Assembly (NCBI RefSeq): GCF_022919575.1
Contig: NZ_CP095071.1
Coordinates: forward strand, 3,234,001-3,298,000
Source of the DNA: Gracilibacillus salinarum
GTDB taxonomy: Bacteria; Bacillota; Bacilli; Bacillales; Amphibacillaceae
Direction: 5' to 3'
DNA length: 64,000 nucleotides
The position numbers and the translations under genes are program-made. Shown here piece by piece: positions 54,874 to 63,894 of this stretch (position 1 is its first letter; the number at the start of each line of letters is the position of its first letter). Under the pieces are notes generated by a model. The model ran no database searches. It was given only the letters and a program-made list of their open reading frames with translations, and had not been told where the DNA came from.

Positions 54874-55158
54874 GGTTATTTATTAATTAAGTCAATTAGG
54901 ACCGAGCGGGTTATGGCCGGTTTTTCTTAGATTTTTATAATATATAGTTTTAAGGCTACTTGTTATGATTCTTTTGTAATAGGCTCTTTTTTTATATTCT
55001 TTTCATTGTATGTTCTCCCGCATAAAGGTTCCGTTGATTTCCTGCATATAGTCTGTAAGATATTCATATGTTTTATGTAGAAGTTTTCACCACTGATGAG
55101 AAAAAATAGTGCTTATACCTTTCTTTGTTTGAAGATATGGTAGACGGAGGAATGTGGT

Positions 55159-56040
55159 TTGAAGAAACAGAATGGTTGGTTGATGGGAATCTTGGCATTA
55201 GCCGTACTATGTTTACATTATATGTTTGAATCAAATATGACGAGTGAAGCATTAGAACCGCAAAAAGTGGGATCAGACGTCTTAAATATTGCACATCGTG
55301 GTGCGTCAGGATATGCTCCAGAACATACGATGATTGCCTATCAAATAGCAGATGAAATGGAAGCTGATTTTTTAGAAATCGATGTTCATATGACTTCAGA
55401 TGGGGAATTAGTAGCTATGCACGATGACGATATCGCCAGGACAACTGATGGAGAAGGTTTTATTCAGGAGATGACATATGAAGAAATCAATAAATTGGAT
55501 GCAGGCTCATGGTTTAATGAAGCCTATCCTAATCACTCAGATCCGCGTTATCAACAAGTGAGCGTTCCTAAGTTAACCGATATTCTCGATTACTTTGGGA
55601 CAAGCACGAAATATTATATTGAAATTAAGAATGCTGCTTCAGCCGGTCAGTTATTACAGACGTTAGAAGCCTATCAGCTAATAGAGGAAGAGGCAGTGAT
55701 TTTGCAGTCTTTTGACAGTAAAGTACTGCAGCAAGTCTATGAACAATATCCTACGATACCTTTGATTCAATTGCTGGGCAAAAATAAAATGCTGTTCGCT
55801 AATTACAAGAAAATACGAAAATATGCGGTTGGAGTAGGATTGCCCTATCAGAAATTGAATCAACGTTTAATCAGACATCTTCATGGGAATGGCTTACTGG
55901 TTCATACGTATACAGTAAATGATGAGGCGGATATGAAACGGTTGATTGAATGGGGGATAGACGGTATTTTTACCGACTACCCCGACAGGTTATATCATAT
56001 AAAAGAAAATCGTATGAACGTACTTCGCCCATTCAATTAA
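55159..56040 (+). CDS. Glycerophosphodiester phosphodiesterase (GDPD family)
   Basis: A 293-aa TIM-barrel phosphodiesterase with an N-terminal hydrophobic anchor (about residues 8-25). The catalytic pair lies in AHRGASGYAPEHT (HRG, PE-H) and the second His in MHDDDIARTTDG; metal Glu/Asp in EIDVHMT. It hydrolyses glycerophosphodiesters to glycerol-3-phosphate outside the membrane. A TTG start follows GGAGG. It runs into the amidase gene convergently with an 8-bp overlap. Confidence 0.9.
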   Translation: MKKQNGWLMGILALAVLCLHYMFESNMTSEALEPQKVGSDVLNIAHRGASGYAPEHTMIAYQIADEMEADFLEIDVHMTSDGELVAMHDDDIARTTDGEGFIQEMTYEEINKLDAGSWFNEAYPNHSDPRYQQVSVPKLTDILDYFGTSTKYYIEIKNAASAGQLLQTLEAYQLIEEEAVILQSFDSKVLQQVYEQYPTIPLIQLLGKNKMLFANYKKIRKYAVGVGLPYQKLNQRLIRHLHGNGLLVHTYTVNDEADMKRLIEWGIDGIFTDYPDRLYHIKENRMNVLRPFN

Positions 56041-57448
56041 ATTTGGCATAACGATGGAACCAAGGGTTTTCTTTTTCTAGCTGTGTTGCCAGTTGTAGGA
56101 GCGTGGCTTCTTCTCCAGGACGCCCTAGAAAATGCGTGCCAATCGGAATTTCTTTTTTAGTAAAATTGGTAGGTACACTCATCGCCGGCTGACCGGTTGC
56201 GTTTGCCAAAGGCATATATGGATTGTAATCAGTCATGTTCTTAAGCATGATTTGATAGGCTGTACCTTCTTGCGACAAGGCGCCGAGTTGGACAGGAAGC
56301 TGATTTAATGTGGGCGTCATCCATATATCATAAGTGTCAAAGAACGATAAAAGCTTTTGTGCTTCCATTTGAAGAATTACCCGCGATTCCTCGTATTCAA
56401 ATGCTGTCAGCTGTTGGCCAAATTGCAATATCTGATAAGACAATGGCTCTAAGTTGGTTTGTGTCGGTTCTTGCTGGACCATATTGGCAAGATGTTGAAT
56501 AGTGACAGATCCAGTTGCAAGCCAGATATTAATAAAGTGATGTGTTAATCGTGAATAATCCAGTTCTGGCATTACATGGTGTACCTCGTGCCCCAGCTCT
56601 TTCAGCAATTGGGTCGTATTCTCGATATTTTGCTTGGTAGCTTCATCAAATGAAAGGCCTTCTGTTTGATAGCCTACCGCTATTTTTAGTTTGCGTGGCG
56701 GCTGTTTAATGCTTTCTAAAAAGGATGCATGGTTAGAGTATGTCGGATAAAGTGATTGCTTATCTCCGCCCTTGATAACATCTAATAATGCTGCGCTGTC
56801 TCGGACAGATCGTGTCAATGCATGGTTGATCGCCAAATGATTAACATAAGGTGAATATGGTAACCTTCCTCTACTTGGTTTTAACCCAAAGAGTCCACAA
56901 GCGGAAGCGGGTATTCGAATCGATCCGCCACCGTCGTTCGCATGCGCGAAAGGTATAAGCCCTGCTGCTATTGCTGCTGCGGAGCCACCACTTGATCCAC
57001 CGGGTGAAAGTGAATGATCCCACGGGTTCTTTGCTGGACCGAAAAGTTCCGGTTCTGTTGTAGGTAATAGTCCAAATTCTGGTGTGTTTGTTTTACCTAA
57101 TGAAATAAGTCCAGCACGTTGATAGCGCTTCGTATATTCATCATCTCCCGGAGCGACAAAATCCTTTAAAAGTCTGGAACCATGCGTAAATCTCACGCCT
57201 TTTACAGCATTTAAATCTTTTATTAGAAAGGGAAGACCTGCAACTGCACTGTCAGTATGGTCGATGTCTTTGGCATTCTTTCGGGCTTGCTCAAATGTTT
57301 CGGTTACGACCGCATTTAAGGAAGGATTATGTGCCTGAATCCGGTTAATATAAAAATCGGTCAGTTCTAACGGTGAGATCTGTTTGCGGTCGAGTAACCC
57401 TTTTTGACCTAATGCATCTAAATCAAGAATTTCATTAGTGTTTATCAT
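56033..57448 (-). CDS. Amidase-signature family hydrolase
   Basis: A 471-aa amidase with catalytic Lys in LPFLIKDLN and the Ser-cisSer segment [13 protein letters not shown]; the following [22 protein letters not shown] is the family block. Substrate unknown; it is not with gatC/gatB, so it is not GatA. A VOC-family gene follows upstream in the same direction after 22 bp, so the two may be co-transcribed. Confidence 0.88.
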   Translation of the reverse strand: MINTNEILDLDALGQKGLLDRKQISPLELTDFYINRIQAHNPSLNAVVTETFEQARKNAKDIDHTDSAVAGLPFLIKDLNAVKGVRFTHGSRLLKDFVAPGDDEYTKRYQRAGLISLGKTNTPEFGLLPTTEPELFGPAKNPWDHSLSPGGSSGGSAAAIAAGLIPFAHANDGGGSIRIPASACGLFGLKPSRGRLPYSPYVNHLAINHALTRSVRDSAALLDVIKGGDKQSLYPTYSNHASFLESIKQPPRKLKIAVGYQTEGLSFDEATKQNIENTTQLLKELGHEVHHVMPELDYSRLTHHFINIWLATGSVTIQHLANMVQQEPTQTNLEPLSYQILQFGQQLTAFEYEESRVILQMEAQKLLSFFDTYDIWMTPTLNQLPVQLGALSQEGTAYQIMLKNMTDYNPYMPLANATGQPAMSVPTNFTKKEIPIGTHFLGRPGEEATLLQLATQLEKENPWFHRYAKFN

Positions 57449-57470
57449 TCGTGCGTACTCCTTTCATCTT

Positions 57471-57899
57471 TTATTGATTGTGTGGATAATCACAATACTC
57501 GATAATAGTTCCTTCTGTATCTGCGGGATTTAAGTAAATCAGTCTTCGGCCATGCTTGTTGATTCTTCTGGTGTCTTCCATTACTCGTATTCCTTGCCGC
57601 TTCAAGTCTTTAATAGCTTCATCCAGATTATCGACTTTGTAGGCAATGTGATGAACTCCCTTGCCTTTTTGTTTAATAAATCGGGCAATCGGGGAGGTTG
57701 AGTTGTTGGTCGGCATTAATAATTCCGTTCGCGTTCCATTAACGTCGATTATAGCTATTTCACTTTCGACTCCCTTTGCCTCACTTCGATAGCGGTCAAT
57801 TAATCTACCTCCCAATGTATGTAAATAAAACGAAATCGAACTTTCTAAGTCTCTAACGGCTACTCCCATATGATCGAATATTTTGTTCAATACGCTCAC
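57471..57899 (-). CDS. VOC-family protein, methylmalonyl-CoA-epimerase-like
   Basis: A 142-aa vicinal-oxygen-chelate protein: start HMGVAVRDLESSISFY (metal His), HHIAYKVDNLDEAIKDLKRQG with His, and the Glu in EGTIIEYCD, giving the H-E/H metal set. It resembles methylmalonyl-CoA epimerases and lactoylglutathione-lyase-like enzymes, but no propionate genes are near. It is transcribed before the amidase. The hairpin array starts about 90 bp upstream of its start. Confidence 0.8.
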   Translation of the reverse strand: MSVLNKIFDHMGVAVRDLESSISFYLHTLGGRLIDRYRSEAKGVESEIAIIDVNGTRTELLMPTNNSTSPIARFIKQKGKGVHHIAYKVDNLDEAIKDLKRQGIRVMEDTRRINKHGRRLIYLNPADTEGTIIEYCDYPHNQ

Positions 57900-57988
57900 C
57901 TCTTTCTGCTGTTATTGTAACATGGGATAGGCTTTCGGATGAAAAAAGCTGGTTTTATCGGGAGCAATAAAATAGGTTAACTTCGGTC

Positions 57989-58403
57989 GAAAGGATGTTG
58001 TAAAAAGGGATGAACACCTGAAGTTAGTGCATCTTCAGGCGAAAGGGTGTTGTAAAAAGGGATGAACACCTGAAGTTAGTGCATCTTCAGGCGAAAGGAT
58101 GTTGTAAAAAGGGATGAACACCTGAAGTTAGTGCATCTTCAAGCGAAAGAATGTAGTAAAAAGGGATGAATGCCTGAAGTTAGTGCACTTTCAGGCGAAA
58201 GGATGTTGTGAAAAGGGATGAACGCTTGAAGTTAGTGCATCTTCAAGCGAAAGGATGTAGTAAAAAGAGATGACGGCTGAAGTTAGTGCACCTTCAAGCG
58301 AAACGATGTTGTGAAAGGGGATGAACGCTTGAAGTTAGTGCATCTTCAAGCATAAGAACGTTGTAAAAAGGAAAAAACATCTGAAGTCAGAACAACTGCA
58401 AAC
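57989..58403. repeat. Array of eight 52-bp tandem repeats, each a hairpin
   Basis: Units start at 57989, 58041, 58093, 58145, 58197, 58249 (51 bp), 58300 and 58352 (decayed). Each reads GAAAGGATGTTGTAAAAAGG, then a hairpin such as CCTGAAG-TTAGTGCAT-CTTCAGG. Two units carry CTTGAAG/CTTCAAG instead, so both arms changed together. On the minus strand each hairpin is followed by CCCTTTTTAC. The stem echoes the terminator of the osmoprotectant operon at 58491-58539. There are no unique spacers, so this is not a CRISPR array. Confidence 0.9.
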
Positions 58404-58490
58404 CCAAAGCGGTTGATGATAATAGCGGTAAGACGCATTAAAGCAGTTTAACTTCAATCGGAGGCAAATGCAGAAATTAACCAAATAAAA

Positions 58491-58539
58491 AACTTCAGGC
58501 GGAATAAAAGCCCCTCCATGAGAGCAATCGCCTGAAGTT
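58491..58539 (-). terminator. Terminator of the osmoprotectant operon
   Basis: AACTTCAGGCG (58491-58501) pairs with CGCCTGAAGTT (58529-58539). On the minus strand it is followed by TTTTTATT. The stem core CTTCAGGC is shared with the adjacent array. Confidence 0.85.
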
Positions 58540-58581
58540 CTTCATAAGTGTGAGGTAAGAAAAACTTCCTAACTTACCATG

Positions 58582-60105
58582 TTATTCTGCAGGTAATAAT
58601 CCTTCATTTTCTAAATATTCTCTGGCAACTTCTTGTGCACTTTTACCTTCGACGGCAACTTGATAATTCATGTCTCTCATCTGGTCATCGGTAATTTTAC
58701 CCGCTAGCTGATTGAGAATGTTCGCTAATTCAGGGTGTTCATCTAATGTTTCCTGTCTTAATAAAGGTGCCCCTTGGTATGGTGGGAATAGCTGTTTATC
58801 ATCTTCTAATACTTTTAAGTTATATCTTTTTAATTCACTATCGGTGGAATAGGCATCAATTAAATTGATGTCTCCTTCTTCAACGGCAGCATAACGAAGC
58901 TGTGGTTCCATCGTTTTTAAATTTGAAAAAGAAAGATTATATAGATCCTGGATACCGAGATAGCCATCCTCGCGATCCGAGAACTCTAAAGTGAAACCAG
59001 CCTTTATCTCACCTTCTACCGAATGCAGATCAGAGATAGCTTCAAGGTTATAATTGTTGGCAAATTCTTCAGGAACGGCCAATGCATACGTGTTATTGTA
59101 TTGCATAGGTGAAAGCATCACCAGATCAAATTTTTCTTTTAAACCTTGTTTTGCCTGTTGATAGACCTCTTCTTTTTTATTGCTGTTCGCTTGTTCCTTC
59201 AGAAATTGCGTTAATGCGGTTCCGGTGAATTCAGGATAAATATCAATGGAACTTGTTTTTAAAGCATTATATAAAAAGGATGTCTTACCTAAACCAGGTT
59301 CTAATTCTACTTCGATATCCGATTGTTCTTCGATTAATAATTGATACATGTTAATAAGTATTTCAGGTTCTGTTCCTAATTTACCTCCAATAACAACTGT
59401 GTCATTATTGGACTTCAGTAATAATGGTGTCAAAATAAAAAGCACCGAAATTAACAGAATAATAGTGATCGTAAGTAAGGATTGTTTAAAGGAGAATGTC
59501 TCCATTTTACGTAATAAAATATCAAATAAAATGGCCAATAATGCAGCTGGAATTGCTCCTAATACAATCAAAGATGTATTATTCCGGTCAATTCCCAGTA
59601 AAATAATATCCCCTAAACCACCTGCACCAATTAATGCTGCGAGTGTAGCGGTCCCTACAATCAATACCATCGACGTGCGAATACCAGCCATAATGACAGG
59701 CATTGCTAACGGTAATTCTACTTTTAGTAAACGTTTGGAAGTATTCATTCCCATCGCTGTAGCCGCTTCAATCAATGAAGGATCGACCTCGCGAATTCCG
59801 GTATACGTATTCCGTAATATGGGTAACAGTGCATAAAGGATTAAAGCAATAATTGCTGGGAATTTACCGATACCAAACAATGGAATAAATAAACCTAATA
59901 ATGCCAGAGATGGAATCGTCTGCAGAACAGCGGCAATGCCGATAATTGGTTCTGCGATTTTACCCTTCTTCGTTAAATAGATCCCTAATGGTATCGAAAT
60001 AAGTACCGCGAAAAGTAACGCTATGAAAGAAATCTGGATATGTTCAAATAGCGCTTGCCATAACTGATCTTGTCTTTCAGTGAAGACATTAATGAAATTA
60101 GACAT
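58582..60105 (-). CDS. Osmoprotectant ABC permease fused to its substrate-binding protein
   Basis: A 507-aa fusion. Residues 1-210 are a ProW/OpuCB-type permease with six helices and the EAA loop EAATAMGMNTSKRLLKVELPLAMP. A seventh helix (about 208-230) links to an OpuAC-type periplasmic binding domain (about 235-507; GGKLGTEPEILINMYQ..., FTGTALTQFL, then YPEFTGTA-type ligand loop). It imports glycine betaine, choline or carnitine. It overlaps the ATPase gene by 8 bp. Such fusions are common in Firmicutes. Confidence 0.9.
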   Translation of the reverse strand: MSNFINVFTERQDQLWQALFEHIQISFIALLFAVLISIPLGIYLTKKGKIAEPIIGIAAVLQTIPSLALLGLFIPLFGIGKFPAIIALILYALLPILRNTYTGIREVDPSLIEAATAMGMNTSKRLLKVELPLAMPVIMAGIRTSMVLIVGTATLAALIGAGGLGDIILLGIDRNNTSLIVLGAIPAALLAILFDILLRKMETFSFKQSLLTITIILLISVLFILTPLLLKSNNDTVVIGGKLGTEPEILINMYQLLIEEQSDIEVELEPGLGKTSFLYNALKTSSIDIYPEFTGTALTQFLKEQANSNKKEEVYQQAKQGLKEKFDLVMLSPMQYNNTYALAVPEEFANNYNLEAISDLHSVEGEIKAGFTLEFSDREDGYLGIQDLYNLSFSNLKTMEPQLRYAAVEEGDINLIDAYSTDSELKRYNLKVLEDDKQLFPPYQGAPLLRQETLDEHPELANILNQLAGKITDDQMRDMNYQVAVEGKSAQEVAREYLENEGLLPAE

Positions 60106-61057
60106 GCGATTCCCTGCCTTCCTTCACCGAAGTCGAAAGATACTGGATCATCATCTGTCGATCTATCTTTCCTTTTATGTTGCCGGCTGAGGTAACAAAT
60201 AATTCGGGATGGTTGTTTAGTTCATCTAATACTTGATCCAGCCTAGCTGAGATATCGATGGTATGTGCAGCATCATGTGTGATCGAAGACATGGGCTGCA
60301 TGATTTGTTGTAATTGAAAATCTGCACCAATCTTGTTGCTGGTACCGACAAAGTTACGGACAAAATCGTTGGCAGGATTAGATAGTAATTGCTCAGGTGT
60401 ACCGATTTGAACAATTTCGCCATCCTTCATTAAACAGACTCGATCCGCTAACTTAATCGCTTCTTGCATGTCGTGGGTAACAAACACGATAGTTTTGTTT
60501 ATCTTTTTTTGTAATAGAATCATATCATCTTGTAATTTTTCCCGACTGATCGGATCTAAGGCGCTGAATGGTTCGTCCATCAAAATAATGTCAGGATCAG
60601 CTGCTAAGGCCCGGATTACCCCAACACGTTGCTGCTCGCCGCCTGAAAGTTCATGAGGTTTGCGGTTTCGATAGGTATCAGAATCAAGCCCTACCATATT
60701 CAGCAGCTCGTCCACGCGTTTGGTAATCGCCTCTTGTGACCACTGTTTTAATTCGGGGACAACGGCGATATTCTCTGCAATTGTCATATGCGGAAAAAGA
60801 GCAATCTGCTGTAAGACATAGCCAATATTCCATCTTAGTTCGTGAATGTTGTATTTGTTTATTTCTTTATCATCAATAAGAATGTTTCCTTCAGACAAGG
60901 GGATAAGTCTGTTCATCATCTTTAGAGTAGTCGTTTTTCCACAGCCGCTTGGCCCGATTAAAACAAAGAATTCCCCGTTCGTAACCGTAAAATTAATTCG
61001 GTTAACAGCTGTTGTACCATCGGGAAATTGTTTGCTTACCTCATGAAATGTAATCAT
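60098..61057 (-). CDS. Osmoprotectant ABC transporter ATPase (OpuCA/ProV type)
   Basis: A 319-aa ATPase: Walker A GPSGCGKTT, signature LSGGEQQR, Walker B IILMDEPFSALDP, H-loop FVTHDMQEA. The C-terminal about 70 residues form a short CBS-like region (DISARLDQVLDELNNHPELFVTS), shorter than the two CBS domains of OpuCA that sense ionic strength. It is first in a two-gene operon with the permease-binding fusion. Confidence 0.92.
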   Translation of the reverse strand: MITFHEVSKQFPDGTTAVNRINFTVTNGEFFVLIGPSGCGKTTTLKMMNRLIPLSEGNILIDDKEINKYNIHELRWNIGYVLQQIALFPHMTIAENIAVVPELKQWSQEAITKRVDELLNMVGLDSDTYRNRKPHELSGGEQQRVGVIRALAADPDIILMDEPFSALDPISREKLQDDMILLQKKINKTIVFVTHDMQEAIKLADRVCLMKDGEIVQIGTPEQLLSNPANDFVRNFVGTSNKIGADFQLQQIMQPMSSITHDAAHTIDISARLDQVLDELNNHPELFVTSAGNIKGKIDRQMMIQYLSTSVKEGRESHV

Positions 61058-61212
61058 TGCCGTAACTCCTTTTTGAAAAAAATAATAAATCGTCTATGCA
61101 TACTTTTACCCTAAATGAATAAACGCAATCATAAGAAAAATTAAATACTTTTAACCATAATGGGTGAAAGTATGTTATGATAAAAGAACACTAGTAAAAA
61201 CGGAGTGGTGTG

Positions 61213-61799
61213 ATGAATGGAAAAACGCTTGTTTCATTGTTTGTGACCTTCGTTAAGATTAGTCCGATGACATTCGGAGGAGGTTATGCCATGATCCCGT
61301 TGATTGAAAAAGAAATTATCGAGCGAAAAAAATGGGTGGAAGCAAAAGATCTATCGGAAATTCTTGCACTCGCTCAGTCCGTTCCGGGGGCGATTGCCAT
61401 TAATGTTGCTACATTTGTCGGTTTTCGCATAGCTGGAGTAATGGGGCGCTAGTTGCTATGATTGGAATTTTGCTTCCTACCTTTCTAATTGTCGTGGCAT
61501 TAAGTATGGTGTTTGGTTTGGTTAAAGATAATGCATTGGTTGCGGATGCGTTTATGGGGATCAGACCTGCTATTGTCGCATTAATTGCTTTTGCTGCCTA
61601 TCGGATCGGCTTAACAGCAATTTATGATAAAACAACGATCGGGATTGCCGTGATAACGGTCGTTTTATTATTCCTGCTTCCGATTCACCCTGTAGTGATC
61701 ATTATTGCAGGTATCTTTGCAGGCTTACTTATTGTAGAACTAAAAAAGCGTCTAGGCCTTCATCCGCATGTAGAGAAGGTTCATAAATCTGCGAAATAG
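61213..61799 (+). pseudogene. chrA: ChrA-type transporter half, broken by a one-base deletion
   Basis: The first 80 codons (FGGGYAMIPLIEKEII..., QSVPGAIAINVATFVGFRIAGVMG) run to a stop at 61450-61452. The rest, from ALVAMIGILLPTFLIV onward, continues in the next frame to 61799. Reading GGGGG instead of GGGG at 61442-61445 restores a single chromate-transporter domain of about 195 aa. A homopolymer sequencing error is as likely as a true mutation. Its partner half follows immediately. Confidence 0.8.
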
Positions 61800-61813
61800 T
61801 TGGAGGGATTCGT

Positions 61814-62350
61814 GTGGAATTAATTACAATATTTTGGACGTTTTTATTAATCGGCTTTGTTTCATTCGGTGGGGGCTATGCGATGCTGCCATTAATTGAA
61901 ACAGAGGTAACGAGTCATCATTGGATGTCCACACAAGAATTGACTGACGTTATCGCAGTTGCTGGGATGTCGCCTGGACCGATTGCAACAAACAGTGCTA
62001 TTTTTGTTGGTTATCATGTAGCGAATATTCCTGGTGCATTGATGGCTGCTTTAGGTATGGTTATTCCATCTTTTTTAATAATTCTACTTCTATCTGCCTT
62101 TTTTTATAGGATTCATCACCATAAGTTCGTAAAATCAGCCTTTTATGGATTGCGACCGATCATTACTGGCCTGATTGCTTATGCAGCCTTGAAGTTTGCG
62201 CTAAGTAACCAACTAATAAGCAGTGTATCATGGCAAAGTCTCAGCTTATGTTGTATATTCGTGTTAGCACTACTATCACTTATTAAGTGGCAAATACATC
62301 CTGTCGTGGTTATTGTAATGTCTGGTGTGGCAGGAGTGGTATTATTCTAA
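61814..62350 (+). CDS. chrA: Chromate transporter domain protein (ChrA, second half)
   Basis: A 178-aa membrane protein of the short-chain CHR family: FGGGYAMLPLIETEV at the start, SPGPIATNSAIFVGYHVANIPGAL in the middle and several helices. Short CHR proteins work as pairs, one from each of two adjacent genes, expelling chromate or related oxyanions. The GTG start follows GGAGGG after 15 bp. If the neighbour is really broken, the pair would not function. Confidence 0.88.
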   Translation: MELITIFWTFLLIGFVSFGGGYAMLPLIETEVTSHHWMSTQELTDVIAVAGMSPGPIATNSAIFVGYHVANIPGALMAALGMVIPSFLIILLLSAFFYRIHHHKFVKSAFYGLRPIITGLIAYAALKFALSNQLISSVSWQSLSLCCIFVLALLSLIKWQIHPVVVIVMSGVAGVVLF

Positions 62351-62389
62351 CGTTCACAGTAAAAAAACTATAAGGAATGGAGTGATAAG

Positions 62390-63334
62390 GTGGAACAAGA
62401 AAAGCCAAAAAGCTGTTGTCAGGTTAGCAGAGCATCTATAAATGTTGGACAACAAACCAGTAATCAGCGCATCAAAGAAAACGAACAGAACCATACAGGC
62501 ATGGTTTTGCTGGAGGGCGGTTCCTATTTAATGGGAACCAATGATGAGGAAGGTTTTAAGACAGATGGTGAGGGGCCTGTACAAGAAGTGAAGGTAGCCC
62601 CTTTTTATATAGATATTCACACTGTCACTAACAGACAATTTAAAGCATTTATTAATGACACTGGTTACCGTACGGAGGCAGAGCAATATGGGTGGTCGTT
62701 TGTTTTTTATCAATTTATCGATAAAGATACAAATGCAAAATTGCAACAGGTACCAGGTACACCATGGTGGTTTGCAGTAGAAGGTGCTTATTGGAATCAA
62801 CCATTTGGTGAAGATTCTACTATAGACGATAGGATGGACCATCCGGTCATTCATGTTTCGTGGAACGATGCACTTGCGTATTGTAAGTGGGCTGGTAAGA
62901 GGTTACCTACCGAAAAAGAGTGGGAATATGCAGCGAGAGGTGGTTTGGTCCAGAAACGATATCCGTGGGGGGATGAATTACAGCCAAACGGAGAGCACTA
63001 CTGTAATATTTGGCAAGGCAGCTTCCCTCAGCACAATACAAAAGAAGATGGTTATACAGGTACAGCTCCTGCCCAGTCATTTCCGGCTAACAACTATGGG
63101 TTGTTTAATATGGCAGGGAATGTGTGGGAATGGTGTGCAGATACATTTACAACAGATCGAGCTGGTCATTTAGATAAGGATTATGTCAATGGTAATATAT
63201 CCAAAGTGATGAGAGGTGGCTCTTATTTATGCCATCATTCGTACTGTAACAGATATCGTGTAGCAGCGAGAAGTTCGAATACGGCTGATAGCTCATCAGG
63301 AAATATTGGCTTTCGGTGTGTGAAAGATAGGTGA
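62390..63334 (+). CDS. Formylglycine-generating enzyme (SUMF1/FGE family)
   Basis: A 314-aa protein with the FGE fold: GMVLLEGGSYLMGTNDEEG at about residue 37, HPVIHVSWNDALAYCKWAGKRLPTEKEWEYAARGG, GNVWEWCAD and the catalytic RGGSYLCHHSYC with Cys281 and Cys286 (the redox pair), then NIGFR. Retained cysteines argue for true Cys-to-formylglycine activation of a sulfatase, rather than a copper-less relative. No sulfatase lies in the window. N-terminus has CC and Ser-rich residues of unclear role. GTG start. Confidence 0.9.
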   Translation: MEQEKPKSCCQVSRASINVGQQTSNQRIKENEQNHTGMVLLEGGSYLMGTNDEEGFKTDGEGPVQEVKVAPFYIDIHTVTNRQFKAFINDTGYRTEAEQYGWSFVFYQFIDKDTNAKLQQVPGTPWWFAVEGAYWNQPFGEDSTIDDRMDHPVIHVSWNDALAYCKWAGKRLPTEKEWEYAARGGLVQKRYPWGDELQPNGEHYCNIWQGSFPQHNTKEDGYTGTAPAQSFPANNYGLFNMAGNVWEWCADTFTTDRAGHLDKDYVNGNISKVMRGGSYLCHHSYCNRYRVAARSSNTADSSSGNIGFRCVKDR

Positions 63335-63401
63335 GATGTAATAAGCTGATGTTTAGCTGTCTGTGTTATAGTAAAGGATATACCAATACGAGGTGATGAA
63401 A

Positions 63402-63845
63402 ATGTCTGAAATGATCGATGAATACTTGGCAGATAAAGACGAGAAGTGGCATGAGGCCTTTATAAAGTTATATCAGACCATTGATGAGAACATTCCGGAA
63501 GGGTTTGCCTTTCAGATGCAATATGGTATGCCTTCTTATGTCGTACCCTTGGCTACTTTTCCGGACGGTTATCATTGTGAAAAAGACACCCCGCTTCCTT
63601 TTTTAAGTATTGCAGCACAAAAGCGTCATATCGCGGTTTATCATATGGGGATTTATGCAGATGATGAGTTGCTGACCTGGTTTGAGTCTGAATACCCGAA
63701 GCATATGTCGACTAAATTAAATATGGGAAAAAGCTGTATTCGATTTACTAACCCGAAAAAGATTCCCTATGATTTAATAGGGGAATTAGCTTCCAAAGTA
63801 ACAGTAGAGGAATGGATGAATCGTTATAAAAATTCTGTAAGATAA
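63402..63845 (+). CDS. DUF1801-family (YdhG-like) protein
   Basis: A 147-aa protein: MSEMIDEYLADKDEKWHEAFIKLYQTIDENIPEGFAFQMQYGMPSYVVPL, then HIAVYHMGIYADDELLTWFE and MGKSCIRFTNPKKIPYDLI. Relatives form a small alpha/beta fold linked to iron or stress. GAGGTGAT (63390-63397) supports ATG 63402 over the 63393 start. Function unknown. Confidence 0.82.
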   Translation: MSEMIDEYLADKDEKWHEAFIKLYQTIDENIPEGFAFQMQYGMPSYVVPLATFPDGYHCEKDTPLPFLSIAAQKRHIAVYHMGIYADDELLTWFESEYPKHMSTKLNMGKSCIRFTNPKKIPYDLIGELASKVTVEEWMNRYKNSVR

Positions 63846-63857
63846 CGGAAGTTACAA

Positions 63858-63890
63858 CCCATGCTCATGTGAGTGTGGTTTTTTTCTCAT
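63858..63890 (+). terminator. Terminator after the DUF1801 gene
   Basis: CCATGCTC...GAGTGTGG forms an imperfect hairpin followed by TTTTTTTCTC. A left shell follows at once. Confidence 0.6.
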
Positions 63891-63894
63891 CAGC

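Noticed and set aside
1760..54931. The 590-bp elements as a known large RNA such as OLE, ROOL or HEARO
   Set aside because: Those are usually few per genome and lack exact terminal inverted repeats; I see none of their conserved signatures. A database search would be needed to exclude them fully.
57989..58403. Possible CRISPR array
   Set aside because: The 52-bp units are contiguous, with no unique spacers between constant repeats, and no cas genes are present.
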